Source: Butyrivibrio sp. (GTDB lineage Bacteria > Bacillota_A > Clostridia > Lachnospirales > Lachnospiraceae). From it: a DNA stretch of 12,113 bases. The position numbers and the translations under genes were made by a program. Shown here in pieces: positions 1 to 7,239 of the stretch (its first letter is position 1; every line of letters starts with the position of its first letter). The notes below the pieces were generated by a model. The model was not told where the DNA came from. It ran no database searches and worked only from the letters and a program-made list of their open reading frames with translations. Where the stretch lies: NCBI RefSeq assembly GCF_024699075.1, contig NZ_JAILQF010000216.1:1-12113 (forward strand), in the 5' to 3' direction.

Positions 1-680
1 TCATTATTGATATCACGGTCATTAAGTATCCAGTTCTTATTGATCTCTATCCCATGTTCCATCATGGCTCTGGCATACCCCAGATACCTGTCGGTTATGG
101 AAGAGGTTGCAAGAATTGTTCCAACATATCCTATATCAGTATGACCTTTATCAAAAAGATAATTGGTCAAAATATAGGAGCCATAGTAGCTTCCGGATAC
201 TACAGAGTCTTTCTGATGTTTCCTGTCACTGAAATCCATATAAAAGGTTGGAGTTTTAAGCTTATCGTCAAGCATATTAAGATATTCTTCGCTCAAAGCT
301 CCCATGATAACAATTGCATCGACTGTTCCGTCTCCTATTATGTTAGGAAGTACCAGCTTTTTCTCATCATCGTCACTTAGTATCTCAAGCATGGTAAAAG
401 ATCCCATCTTAGCAGCCTTTGCAGAAAATATCTGATACATATGTCCATAGAAAGAGTCAATATTACCTATATATCTGCCGCCTATCAAAACACCAATTTT
501 GTAGCCCTCATTCTGAGATGCAGCAAATGACTTTTGATAACCTCTTTCTTTGGCTATCTCCATTATTTTCTGTCGAAGCTCTTCTCCTACGCCCTTTTGG
601 CCTGACAGAGCTTTAGATACTGTAACTGTGCTGATTCCAAGTTCTTTGGCAATATCCGACATTGTTATTTTCTTAGGCAT
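1..680 (-). CDS. LacI-family transcriptional regulator (3' end beyond the window)
   Basis: The reading frame opens at ATG 680 and is still open at base 1, giving 226 codons of a family usually about 340 residues long, so the C-terminal part is missing only because the window ends. Residues 6-30 form the LacI helix-turn-helix and hinge (MSDIAKELGISTVTVSKALS). From about residue 58 the periplasmic-binding-protein-like sensor domain begins (YKIGVLIGGRY), with a later GHTDIGYVG segment typical of the second subdomain. The start has an AAGGAG Shine-Dalgarno ten bases upstream. It lies 78 bases downstream of the alpha-galactosidase on the same strand, so it is probably the local, galactoside-responsive and self-regulating repressor of that gene. 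The inducer is inferred from context only. Confidence 0.93.
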   Translation of the reverse strand, partial: MPKKITMSDIAKELGISTVTVSKALSGQKGVGEELRQKIMEIAKERGYQKSFAASQNEGYKIGVLIGGRYIGNIDSFYGHMYQIFSAKAAKMGSFTMLEILSDDDEKKLVLPNIIGDGTVDAIVIMGALSEEYLNMLDDKLKTPTFYMDFSDRKHQKDSVVSGSYYGSYILTNYLFDKGHTDIGYVGTILATSSITDRYLGYARAMMEHGIEINKNWILNDRDINN

Positions 681-687
681 ATATCTT

Positions 688-744
688 TTACTCCTTATGC
701 TCTTCTTTATGTTCTTCCTTATGCTTTTCCATACGCTTTTCCAT
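688..744 (-). CDS. Possible 18-codon charged micropeptide in the lacI leader
   Basis: An ATG at 744 opens an 18-residue frame, MEKRMEKHKEEHKEEHKE, ending at TAA 690-688, seven bases before the lacI start. It is a direct translation of the 12-bp tandem repeat found here and would form a strongly charged helix. It has no clear Shine-Dalgarno of its own. If translated, its termination could be coupled to lacI initiation, because the lacI Shine-Dalgarno overlaps its last codons. It may equally be a meaningless by-product of the repeat. Confidence 0.2.
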   Translation of the reverse strand: MEKRMEKHKEEHKEEHKE

Positions 745-752
745 ATGCTTTT
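693..752 (-). repeat. Five tandem 12-bp units between alpha-galactosidase and lacI
   Basis: Read on the minus strand the five units are AAAAGCATATGG, AAAAGCGTATGG, AAAAGCATAAGG, AAGAACATAAAG and AAGAGCATAAGG. The unit length is a multiple of three and contains purine-rich, Shine-Dalgarno-like cores. The last unit supplies the actual AAGGAG of lacI. The array starts six bases after the stop codon of the galactosidase gene. Confidence 0.85.
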
Positions 753-758
753 CAGGAA

Positions 759-2951
759 TCAATCTACTGCAACCAGATGGATAAGTTCAGACTGATAATC
801 ACCATAAAGATCAGGCATAACAAGTCCTGCCCTTTCCAGTGTAGATCCTTTTATAATTATATCACTGCCTTCTATCTGATATGATACATTCGGAAGAAGC
901 CCGGGAATATTAAGGACTTTTCTTACCGGATTAGGTGCACCAGTTACTTTGACATAGGTTATAAGTGCTTCCTTTTTATCTTTACTAACAACCATATATG
1001 CGTCTGTCTCATGGTTTCTTTGATATGATGCAATCCTGTAATAATCACCACTTCTTACCAGATGATTGTATTTATGATACATGGAAACCTGACGAGGAAT
1101 ATCATTTCTATCCTCTTGAGGTATCCTTGTTATATCAAGCTCATAGCCAAAAGTTCCCGCAAGAGCCACATCACCCCTTGTCTTAAAAGGTGTTGTTCTT
1201 CCAACTGTATGATTAGGGCAGTCAGAAACATGTGCTCCCATAGTGCTAAGAGGGAATATAAGACTTGTGCCTTCCTGAATCTTGAGTCTTTCTACAGCAT
1301 CTGTATCATCAGAGCACCATATCTGAGGACTGTAATACAGCATTCCTGCATCAAATCTTGCTCCGCCTCCTGAGCAGTTCTCAAGAAGAAGGTCTGGAAA
1401 ATCTGTTACAAGTTTCTCCTGAAGTTCATATACAGCCAGCATATATCTATGGCTAAGTTCACCCTGAGTGTCGCTTTCAAGCCCTATAGAGCCAAGATCT
1501 GAGAGCTGTCTGTTCATATCCCACTTTAAATATTCTATATTGGCGCTGTTAAGAATATCTTTGATCCTGTCATAGACATAGTCCCTTACCTCTTTTCTTG
1601 TAAGATCAAGGACATACTGATTACGGCTTCTGCATGGTTCTCTATCAGGGATCTGAATAGCCCAGTCAGGATGAGCATCAAAAAGTTTAGACTTTGGAGA
1701 TATCATCTCAGGTTCCATCCAGATACCGAATTTCATACCTATTGAATTAACATTATCAACGAGCTTTTTAAGTCCGCCTTTAAGCTTATTCTCATTAACA
1801 TACCAGTCGCCAAGGCTTGAATTGTCATCATTTCTCTCTCCAAACCAGCCATCATCCATTACAAGCATCTCTATACCGCTATTTTTGGCCTCTTTGGCAA
1901 TAGCAAGGAGCTTGTCTGAGTCAAAATCAAAATAAGTAGCTTCCCAGTTGTTTATAAGTATAGGACGTTCCATATCCTTATATTTACTTCTGATGAGATG
2001 ATTCCTATAAAGATCATGAAGCGTTCTTGTCATTTTCCCAAGACCTTTTGATGAATAGGTAAGCACAACTTCAGGAGCCTGGAAACATTCCCCTTTTCTT
2101 AATTTCCATCTGAAATTCTTGGATCCTATACCCATGTACATTCTGAGACTATTAAACTGGCTTTTGCATACGCCAGCTTCAAAATTGCCTGAATATACAA
2201 ATGAGAAGCCATATACCTTACCTGTATCCTGTGAATCTCCATTTTGAACAAGTGCCATGAAAGGCTGGAACTGGTGAGATGATTCTCCTCTGAAGGATTC
2301 AATTGAAACATCTCCATAACCTATATCCCTGAAGTCCATCATTCTCTCTCTTGCCCAGGATCCATGCAGTGTTAGAAGCTTATAATCTTCCTGATTCATA
2401 TCCATAGTCATGGACATTACTTTATCAATAAACATATCATTATCAGAATCATTTATAAGCTTTACAGATCTTATTATGGTATCAAGCCCTTCAAATATAC
2501 TGTAGGAAAGTACAGCCTTAAGACCTGTTACTTTGTCTTTTAATACAATTTCCAAAGACATGGAATCTGTATCTGTTCCAAATGTTGCAGGAAGATTTTC
2601 CAGTTTCTTTTTGCCCTTGAAAATCTGATGGGATTCATATGACAAGAGTAGAGCGCTATGACCATTATGATCTGTTATCTCGATTCCGCTTTTCCTGTAA
2701 TCTCCGACATTATCTGATGTATATTCAAATGGATATCTATCCAAAAAAGAGCTCCTGTCACACATAGTCCGTGTAGGAGCTTCTTGATTTTTAGGCATGG
2801 TAAGAAGATAAGGTACATCCTCATAAGCTATTTTATCTCCATAATAAAGATGTCCAAGGAGACCTTCTTCGCCTATTGCACTTATTACATAGCTGGTATT
2901 ATCTGTATCGATGACAAACAATCTGTCTTTTTCATTAAATCTGATATTCAT
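759..2951 (-). CDS. Alpha-galactosidase, glycoside hydrolase family 36
   Basis: Hydrolyses terminal alpha-1,6-linked galactose from melibiose, raffinose-family oligosaccharides or galactomannan fragments. At 730 residues it has full family length and no signal peptide, so it acts in the cytoplasm on imported sugar. An N-terminal beta-sandwich (about 1-325) precedes the catalytic barrel. Motifs seen are WEATYFDF (336-343), VMDDGWFGERNDD (364-376), the nucleophile motif KWDMNR with Asp478, and CSDDTD with Asp548 as expected acid/base. A C-terminal beta domain follows from about residue 645. The start is supported by an AAAGGA Shine-Dalgarno about 11 bases upstream. It is followed by a LacI regulator on the same strand, and upstream there is a promoter region with an operator-like palindrome. 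The bound substrate range cannot be read from sequence. agaA/rafA-type symbols would fit but I do not assign one. Confidence 0.96.
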   Translation of the reverse strand: MNIRFNEKDRLFVIDTDNTSYVISAIGEEGLLGHLYYGDKIAYEDVPYLLTMPKNQEAPTRTMCDRSSFLDRYPFEYTSDNVGDYRKSGIEITDHNGHSALLLSYESHQIFKGKKKLENLPATFGTDTDSMSLEIVLKDKVTGLKAVLSYSIFEGLDTIIRSVKLINDSDNDMFIDKVMSMTMDMNQEDYKLLTLHGSWARERMMDFRDIGYGDVSIESFRGESSHQFQPFMALVQNGDSQDTGKVYGFSFVYSGNFEAGVCKSQFNSLRMYMGIGSKNFRWKLRKGECFQAPEVVLTYSSKGLGKMTRTLHDLYRNHLIRSKYKDMERPILINNWEATYFDFDSDKLLAIAKEAKNSGIEMLVMDDGWFGERNDDNSSLGDWYVNENKLKGGLKKLVDNVNSIGMKFGIWMEPEMISPKSKLFDAHPDWAIQIPDREPCRSRNQYVLDLTRKEVRDYVYDRIKDILNSANIEYLKWDMNRQLSDLGSIGLESDTQGELSHRYMLAVYELQEKLVTDFPDLLLENCSGGGARFDAGMLYYSPQIWCSDDTDAVERLKIQEGTSLIFPLSTMGAHVSDCPNHTVGRTTPFKTRGDVALAGTFGYELDITRIPQEDRNDIPRQVSMYHKYNHLVRSGDYYRIASYQRNHETDAYMVVSKDKKEALITYVKVTGAPNPVRKVLNIPGLLPNVSYQIEGSDIIIKGSTLERAGLVMPDLYGDYQSELIHLVAVD

Positions 2952-2974
2952 AAGAGGCTATTCCTTTCAGCTAA

Positions 2975-3076
2975 ATTATAAACTTAATTTTAACTAATTT
3001 TAGCTAAAAAGCAATAGCAATTGTTATAGCTTTTTGCTCACTTTTTATTATTTCTTGCTATAAGGATTTTGAGCAA
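2975..3076 (-). promoter_or_regulatory. Promoter region of the alpha-galactosidase/lacI unit
   Basis: Several sigma-A-like combinations can be seen and I cannot choose between them. TTGCTT (3014-3009), 16 bases and TAAAAT (2992-2987) is one. TTGCTC (3076-3071), 18 bases and AATAAT (3052-3047) is another. A perfect TATAAT stands alone at 2980-2975, without a good -35 box. The first would place the palindrome at 3006-3035 over its -35 box, and the second would place that palindrome just after the transcription start. Both are usual repressor positions. Confidence 0.5.
3006..3035. promoter_or_regulatory. 30-bp imperfect palindrome, candidate LacI operator (or terminator)
   Basis: The 15-base arms meet at the centre AATT. 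They are AAAAAGCAATAGCAA and its near-complement, with one mismatch and one G-T pair. The two arms touch, which is usual for a protein-binding site and poor for an RNA hairpin loop. It lies in the promoter region of the galactosidase gene. The flanking A and T tracts mean that a weak two-way terminator for the upstream S51-methyltransferase gene is an alternative reading. Confidence 0.45.
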
Positions 3077-3083
3077 AGGATGA

Positions 3084-3139
3084 ACTCTGATTGATTTATA
3101 TATTAGAAAACACTCTGATTGATTTCTATGTAAGAAAGT
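3084..3139. repeat. Two tandem 28-bp repeats upstream of the alpha-galactosidase
   Basis: Units 3084-3111 and 3112-3139 share their first 14 bases exactly (ACTCTGATTGATTT) and 23 of 28 overall. A third, decayed start (ACTCT) follows at 3140. The array lies in the 265-base gap between the fusion gene and the galactosidase, upstream of the promoter candidates. The rest of that gap contains an 11-base palindrome, TACACAGTGTA, at 3167-3177 and no other feature I can name. Confidence 0.7.
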
Positions 3140-3216
3140 ACTCTTGTATAAACGACTAACGAGCTATACACAGTGTAACTTGCTATTCTTTCAACATCCC
3201 AAAACTGGACTAATAA

Positions 3217-4647
3217 TTATTCGGTACCCTTCTTTGTAATATAAAGTATATATGTATCGTTAAATACGATCCTGTCTCCAGCTTCCTTCACCGCACTTCT
3301 TAAAGCTTCAAAAAACTCTGTACGAATCGGTTCCGGAATCACAATATGATCACAATGCGTTCCCGAAAAAGCCACATACTCGTCTGCGCTGAACACTCTT
3401 TGACCTTTGAACTCATGCTTTTCGACTTCGGTGAATCCGTACTCCGGAGCCGCAGTGTAATGGAACGCTCCATGTTTGTATGGAATGTCCGGCTTATAGT
3501 ACCTGTCATATAATCCCTGAATCTTATCATACAGCGCTTCATTGGTCGATCTGTACTCAGCGGAAGTAAACATCATTGCAAGCGTTCCACCGGGTTTTAA
3601 CAGTTCAAAGGTTTTGGTAAACGCGGTCTCCTCCGGAATCCACTGAATGGTAGCCGCCGAATATATCATATCAAACTTCATATCGCCAAAATCATGGGTG
3701 ATAAAGTCATCGTTCACAATATTAAAGTTTGGCAGCTTTCCGAACTTTTCCTTCATCTTACGATACAGATGCACTCCTAGTTCAATCGCATGATATTCAC
3801 ATCCTGTGCGAAGCACAGGTTCTGTCGCCTGACCGGTTCCAGGTCCAATCTCAAGTACGCGTTTGCCAGGGCCGATCTTTGCTACGGCATTAAGAAAATC
3901 AAACAGTTCCTCACTATACTCAGGCCGAAACTTATCAAACTGGTCCGGGATAGTGTCAAATACTCTTCTAAATTCATCCTGCTCCAGCTCTTTGATATCT
4001 TCGGCCGCAATCGTGCGAAGTTCTCTGTTTTCAACGCGCCAGATCGTTCCGACAGTTTCTATCCGCCCTTCTTTTATAAAAAAAGCACTCATGTCTTCCA
4101 TTGCATAAACCACGCGGTCCTCAGACATGCGAAGTGTCTGTTCATACCGCCATGTATCCTTCGGATCGTGATGACAGCTTACCGTAATGTTAGTAAACTC
4201 AAGTCCCCGGAAAGGATCCATCGATTCTGAAAAATCCACGGTATTTATGGCCATGTTCATGGAGCCTGCACTTACTCCGAAGATTGCCGCATGAGAGTCA
4301 AGTAGTGCCTCGTAGCAATCCTTCCTGCGGGTCAGGTCAAGCTGCTCCTCACATACACCGCCGCCCATAAGGAAAATACAATCTGCATTCTCCACCAGTT
4401 TCTTTGCATCAGAAGGGTCAGTTCTATTATCTATTACACAATGATTCTCAAAAGAAAGCCCCTGCTCGGCAAACATTTCATACATGCCATCGCAGTCATC
4501 ATCATTCTGAGCATAGTCATTCGGACACGCTGTAATAAAAACTATGCTTTTTCTATGCTTCAGCTCTTCCCGTAACCGCTTCGTTATTTCTTCTGAAAAG
4601 TGATGATCCGGAAAGCCGCTAAATACCGCCAATAATTCTTTTCTCAT
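3217..4647 (-). CDS. Fusion of peptidase S51-like domain and SAM-dependent methyltransferase
   Basis: A 476-residue protein made of two usually separate enzymes. Residues 1 to about 215 match the peptidase E/cyanophycinase (S51, class I glutamine amidotransferase-like) fold: FLMGGG at 92-97, the nucleophile elbow GVSAGS with Ser126, and His-rich SCHHDPKD at 157-164. Residues from about 225 onward are a class I methyltransferase: the pre-motif IPDQFDKFRPEYS, SAM-binding LEIGPGTGQ (265-273), IQWIP (334-338) and LKPGGTLA (350-357). The ATG at 4647 is chosen because GGAGGGG sits just before it. A GTG four codons upstream (4659) has only a distant AGGA. No signal peptide is seen, so it should be cytoplasmic. 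Substrates of both halves are unknown. Lines I counted reach 47-55% GC against about 35-43% in the galactosidase gene, which hints at transfer. It appears to be a single-gene unit. Confidence 0.88.
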   Translation of the reverse strand: MRKELLAVFSGFPDHHFSEEITKRLREELKHRKSIVFITACPNDYAQNDDDCDGMYEMFAEQGLSFENHCVIDNRTDPSDAKKLVENADCIFLMGGGVCEEQLDLTRRKDCYEALLDSHAAIFGVSAGSMNMAINTVDFSESMDPFRGLEFTNITVSCHHDPKDTWRYEQTLRMSEDRVVYAMEDMSAFFIKEGRIETVGTIWRVENRELRTIAAEDIKELEQDEFRRVFDTIPDQFDKFRPEYSEELFDFLNAVAKIGPGKRVLEIGPGTGQATEPVLRTGCEYHAIELGVHLYRKMKEKFGKLPNFNIVNDDFITHDFGDMKFDMIYSAATIQWIPEETAFTKTFELLKPGGTLAMMFTSAEYRSTNEALYDKIQGLYDRYYKPDIPYKHGAFHYTAAPEYGFTEVEKHEFKGQRVFSADEYVAFSGTHCDHIVIPEPIRTEFFEALRSAVKEAGDRIVFNDTYILYITKKGTE

Positions 4648-4722
4648 AATCCCCTCCACGGCAATTACATTCCTACAAACTCATTATTCTTTTACTATAC
4701 TTTTACCCACCCTTATAAAGTT

Positions 4723-4746
4723 GAAGGCTGCACGAATGCAGCCTTC
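4723..4746. terminator. Terminator hairpin behind the sigma/anti-sigma operon
   Basis: A perfect 10-bp stem, GAAGGCTGCA with TGCAGCCTTC, closed by a four-base loop that reads TTCG on the minus strand. It begins 42 bases past the anti-sigma stop. The T-rich tail is modest on the minus strand (CAACTTTAT) and somewhat better on the plus strand. It may work both ways, but all genes here face the minus direction. Confidence 0.75.
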
Positions 4747-4788
4747 TTTATCTATCATTATTGTACTAACAATACCATATCTTCGCAA

Positions 4789-5754
4789 TCAATCTATCTT
4801 TTCCATTAGATATCCATATATGCGAGCCACCTGTTCTGACTCCTCTTCTTCAGGTGTAATGAATCTAGTAAGATCATCATACTGGCAATATCCATCTTCA
4901 TCTACTGGAACATAAATACTGCCGGTGGTTACCCTGTAATGATGTTCTTCGATGCTGCCATCCGTAAATGTAACTGATATCGTAAGTGTTGCGCCATCCA
5001 CAAGATCGTAGCATGCTTTATGGTAATCGTATCCATCCCAAATATCTTCATACTGTGCAGTAAGTTCATCTGTTAAGTACATACCAAATGACATGGTATT
5101 ATCGTAGGCGCCTTCGTAGGTTTCTCCTGTGAAAACAAAGTGATCAAAGTGATCTATATAATCTTCTGTAGATTCCAGTTCATCATCCGCTAACACAGCA
5201 TCATAATCCAGTCCAAGTTCACAATAATCCCACTTTCTCCTCAATTCTTCATACTCAGGATCATCTTTTCCTACGGGAACTACTGCAAAAATCTGACATT
5301 TATCAGTAGATATCTTTACATCTGCTATATTTTCACCTGAGATCATGAATCGACCTGATAAGTATCCTCCTATTCCGCTGGTGCAATCATACGACGACAA
5401 TTCCAAAATATCACCGGAAGAAACAGAATCTTTTTTCTCTTCAGGAACCGGTTCTGCGGCATTTGCTGTGATGACAAACATGTTCTCCGATGACTGTAAT
5501 GGAGTAGTAGTAGAATCTGCCCCCTCGTTGGTCTGAGTGTTGTATGATACATTGTTTTTCATAAATCTCTGCCAGGGTTTATATATGTTTAGGCTACAAA
5601 TAATAAGTGCAGCTGCAGCTATTACTGCAATAGCCTTAATGACTGATTTTCTCCTTGTCTTTCTTTCAGGAAAAGAAATCTTTTCTTTTCCATTCCTAAA
5701 AATAATCTGATCATCAATTCCATTCATTGCTTTATATAAAGATTCTTTTGTCAT
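4789..5754 (-). CDS. Membrane-anchored anti-sigma factor of the adjacent ECF sigma
   Basis: A 321-residue protein with a short cytoplasmic N-terminus (1-37, rich in Lys and Arg just before the membrane), one transmembrane helix at about 38-57 and a large extracytoplasmic domain. The outside part has a Ser/Thr-rich linker (about 70-90) and an acidic beta-rich domain of a type I cannot name. There is no zinc-binding HXXXCXXC motif. Its ATG overlaps the sigma factor stop as ATGA, implying translational coupling and balanced amounts. Position, topology and overlap all point to a regulator that holds the sigma factor until a surface signal arrives. That role is inferred from the pairing, since the sequence itself is not clearly recognisable. 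Confidence 0.8.
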   Translation of the reverse strand: MTKESLYKAMNGIDDQIIFRNGKEKISFPERKTRRKSVIKAIAVIAAAALIICSLNIYKPWQRFMKNNVSYNTQTNEGADSTTTPLQSSENMFVITANAAEPVPEEKKDSVSSGDILELSSYDCTSGIGGYLSGRFMISGENIADVKISTDKCQIFAVVPVGKDDPEYEELRRKWDYCELGLDYDAVLADDELESTEDYIDHFDHFVFTGETYEGAYDNTMSFGMYLTDELTAQYEDIWDGYDYHKACYDLVDGATLTISVTFTDGSIEEHHYRVTTGSIYVPVDEDGYCQYDDLTRFITPEEEESEQVARIYGYLMEKID

Positions 5755-6314
5755 GATACCAAATATTCCTCCTTCTTTAGTCTTTTCGCAAGCTTATCGC
5801 GAAGTCTACTAAGAATGACTGCTACATTGTTCTTTTTTAGACCAAACTTTTCTGCTATCTCTTCAATACTCTCAGTGTAAAAATATCTGCATGTAAAAAT
5901 ATCTGCATCTCTGTCTGGGAGGCTTCTGACAAAATCACCTATTATCGAAGATAGTTCTCTTTCGAGTGCCTTTTGCTCAACATTGTTCCTATCAGGAACG
6001 CATTCATACAGCTCGTCAAGAACTTCAACAATAACACCATCTCCACGTTTCCTTGCATGATTCATTTGGAACATATTAAAGGCCAGATTGCGAGTTATCT
6101 TAGCAAGAAACGATTTAAAAATCCTCGGTCTGGTTGGAGGAATACTTCTCCAAACCTTCATGTAAGCATCATCCAGGCACTCATCTACGTCCTGACTGTT
6201 TCCTAAAATATTGCTCGCTATTGTGTAGCAGTAATTGCCATATTTCCGGGATGTTTCATCAATTGCACGCTCATCCCTTCGAAAAAACAGCTCAACAATC
6301 TCTTCGTCTCTCAT
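5751..6314 (-). CDS. ECF-type RNA polymerase sigma factor
   Basis: At 187 residues it has the usual ECF length. Region 2 covers about 20-88 (including QDVDECLDDAYMKVW at 41-55, which binds core polymerase and the -10 element). Region 4 covers about 118-176, with helix-turn-helix SIEEIAEKFGLKKNNVAVIL contacting the -35 element. There is no region 1 or 3. The start has AAGGAG five bases upstream. It is the first gene of a two-gene operon with the overlapping anti-sigma factor, and terminators lie both upstream (6402-6435) and downstream (4723-4746), so the unit is isolated. ECF operons commonly activate themselves, and the upstream region has a non-sigma-A promoter candidate. The regulon is not visible in this window. 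Confidence 0.92.
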   Translation of the reverse strand: MRDEEIVELFFRRDERAIDETSRKYGNYCYTIASNILGNSQDVDECLDDAYMKVWRSIPPTRPRIFKSFLAKITRNLAFNMFQMNHARKRGDGVIVEVLDELYECVPDRNNVEQKALERELSSIIGDFVRSLPDRDADIFTCRYFYTESIEEIAEKFGLKKNNVAVILSRLRDKLAKRLKKEEYLVS

Positions 6315-6337
6315 ACATACTCCTTTTCCATCTATTC

Positions 6338-6382
6338 TGTAAGCTTACACTTATATAGACAGAAAAAATACCAATACATTAC
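6338..6382 (-). promoter_or_regulatory. Candidate ECF-type promoter and 12-bp palindrome before the sigma gene
   Basis: No convincing sigma-A promoter is seen here. A GTAAT (6382-6378), 17 bases and GTC (6360-6358) arrangement resembles the -35/-10 layout of ECF promoters such as GTAAC/CGTC and could mean self-activation. A perfect palindrome, TGTAAGCTTACA (6338-6349), lies between that site and the Shine-Dalgarno. Both are pattern matches only. Confidence 0.3.
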
Positions 6383-6401
6383 AAAAAATATAAAAATTTT
6401 C

Positions 6402-6435
6402 AAAAAAATAAACCCAGTTCACACAGAACCGGATT
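6402..6435 (-). terminator. Intrinsic terminator after the metallophosphoesterase remnant
   Basis: On the minus strand a 10-bp stem (AATCCGGTTC with GAACTGGGTT, two G-U pairs) with loop TGTGT is followed by TATTTTTTT. It starts 16 bases after the stop codon at 6451 and separates the remnant from the sigma operon. Confidence 0.9.
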
Positions 6436-6450
6436 TACATAATAAAATCT

Positions 6451-7239
6451 TCAAAATGACTCGCTTATCCTATACTCCGGAATCCCCAGCTCCTTTGATG
6501 CCATTTCAAAATAGTGGTCATCGATATTAGGCCAGGGCGTTGTATCGCCAGCCTTCCTGGCAAGTTCTGCTGCAAGCGATACCATATCTGCCGCATGGTC
6601 TATTCCTGTCAGAAGTATCTGGATGTTACTATTAACAAACCACTTTCCCTTTTCGAATAGTCCTAATGCGAAGATATCGCGAACAACCTTCTTGTTATCG
6701 TACGGAATCTTTAAAAACTCAGGTCTCCAAACACTCTTTCCATCCTGAACATCATCCCTTAAGATCATGCACTGGGCAAAGCCTGCATCCTTAATAGCTA
6801 TTCCGACGCATCCAGCATTGAAGTAATATTTATCTTTATAAGCAAACTCTCCCGGAAAATGAGTATGCGCGCAGATCATATAGTCACAGTCGATCTTCTC
6901 AAGCCAGTACTTAGCTTCGCCGCTTCCAAGCTGGATCAGCTGCCTTGAATTATCAGGAGATCCGTGACAGCACTTTATCGTTGGATACCCTTCCTTAACA
7001 TAATCAAAACTGATGGGTAGGCTTTTAAAGAACTCAAGATCCTTGTCATCAAGCAGTTCATAAGCATATTTAAGATTCCCGCTTGCAGAATTATAAAGCC
7101 ATATATTTTCACTGATACCTGCTTCAATATCCCTTTGCTGACCAAGCATATAGTCTTCGCGGTTACCCCTTAGAAGATGGCAAGTATTATAACTGCCTCT
7201 TTTTATCCTTATTACATCTAAACTGATCCGCTCATATTC
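6451..7239 (-). pseudogene. Metallophosphoesterase lacking its 5' end
   Basis: The frame belongs to the calcineurin-like phosphoesterase family. Counting from ATG 7149 (232 codons), it shows CHGSP (61-65), AHTH (94-97) and NAGCVG (111-116), all parts of the two-metal site and fold core. The frame is open upstream to 7239, and just before that ATG it reads LLRGNREDY, containing the family's GN(H/R)E metal motif. Within these 30 extra codons there is no ATG, GTG or TTG, and ATG 7149 has no Shine-Dalgarno. The family's N-terminal SDIHGN and GDxxD motifs are absent, because the sequence there is the end of the neighbouring membrane-protein gene in another frame. I read this as a 5' truncation, probably by deletion. 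A translated 232-residue fragment cannot be excluded but should lack catalysis. Confidence 0.72.

Noticed and set aside
54..380. 108-codon plus-strand frame opposite the LacI regulator
   Set aside because: It lies opposite the conserved LacI sensor domain and encodes nothing recognisable.
3790..4230. 146-codon plus-strand frame opposite the S51-methyltransferase gene
   Set aside because: It shows no recognisable domain, no ribosome-binding site and lies wholly within a well-supported gene.
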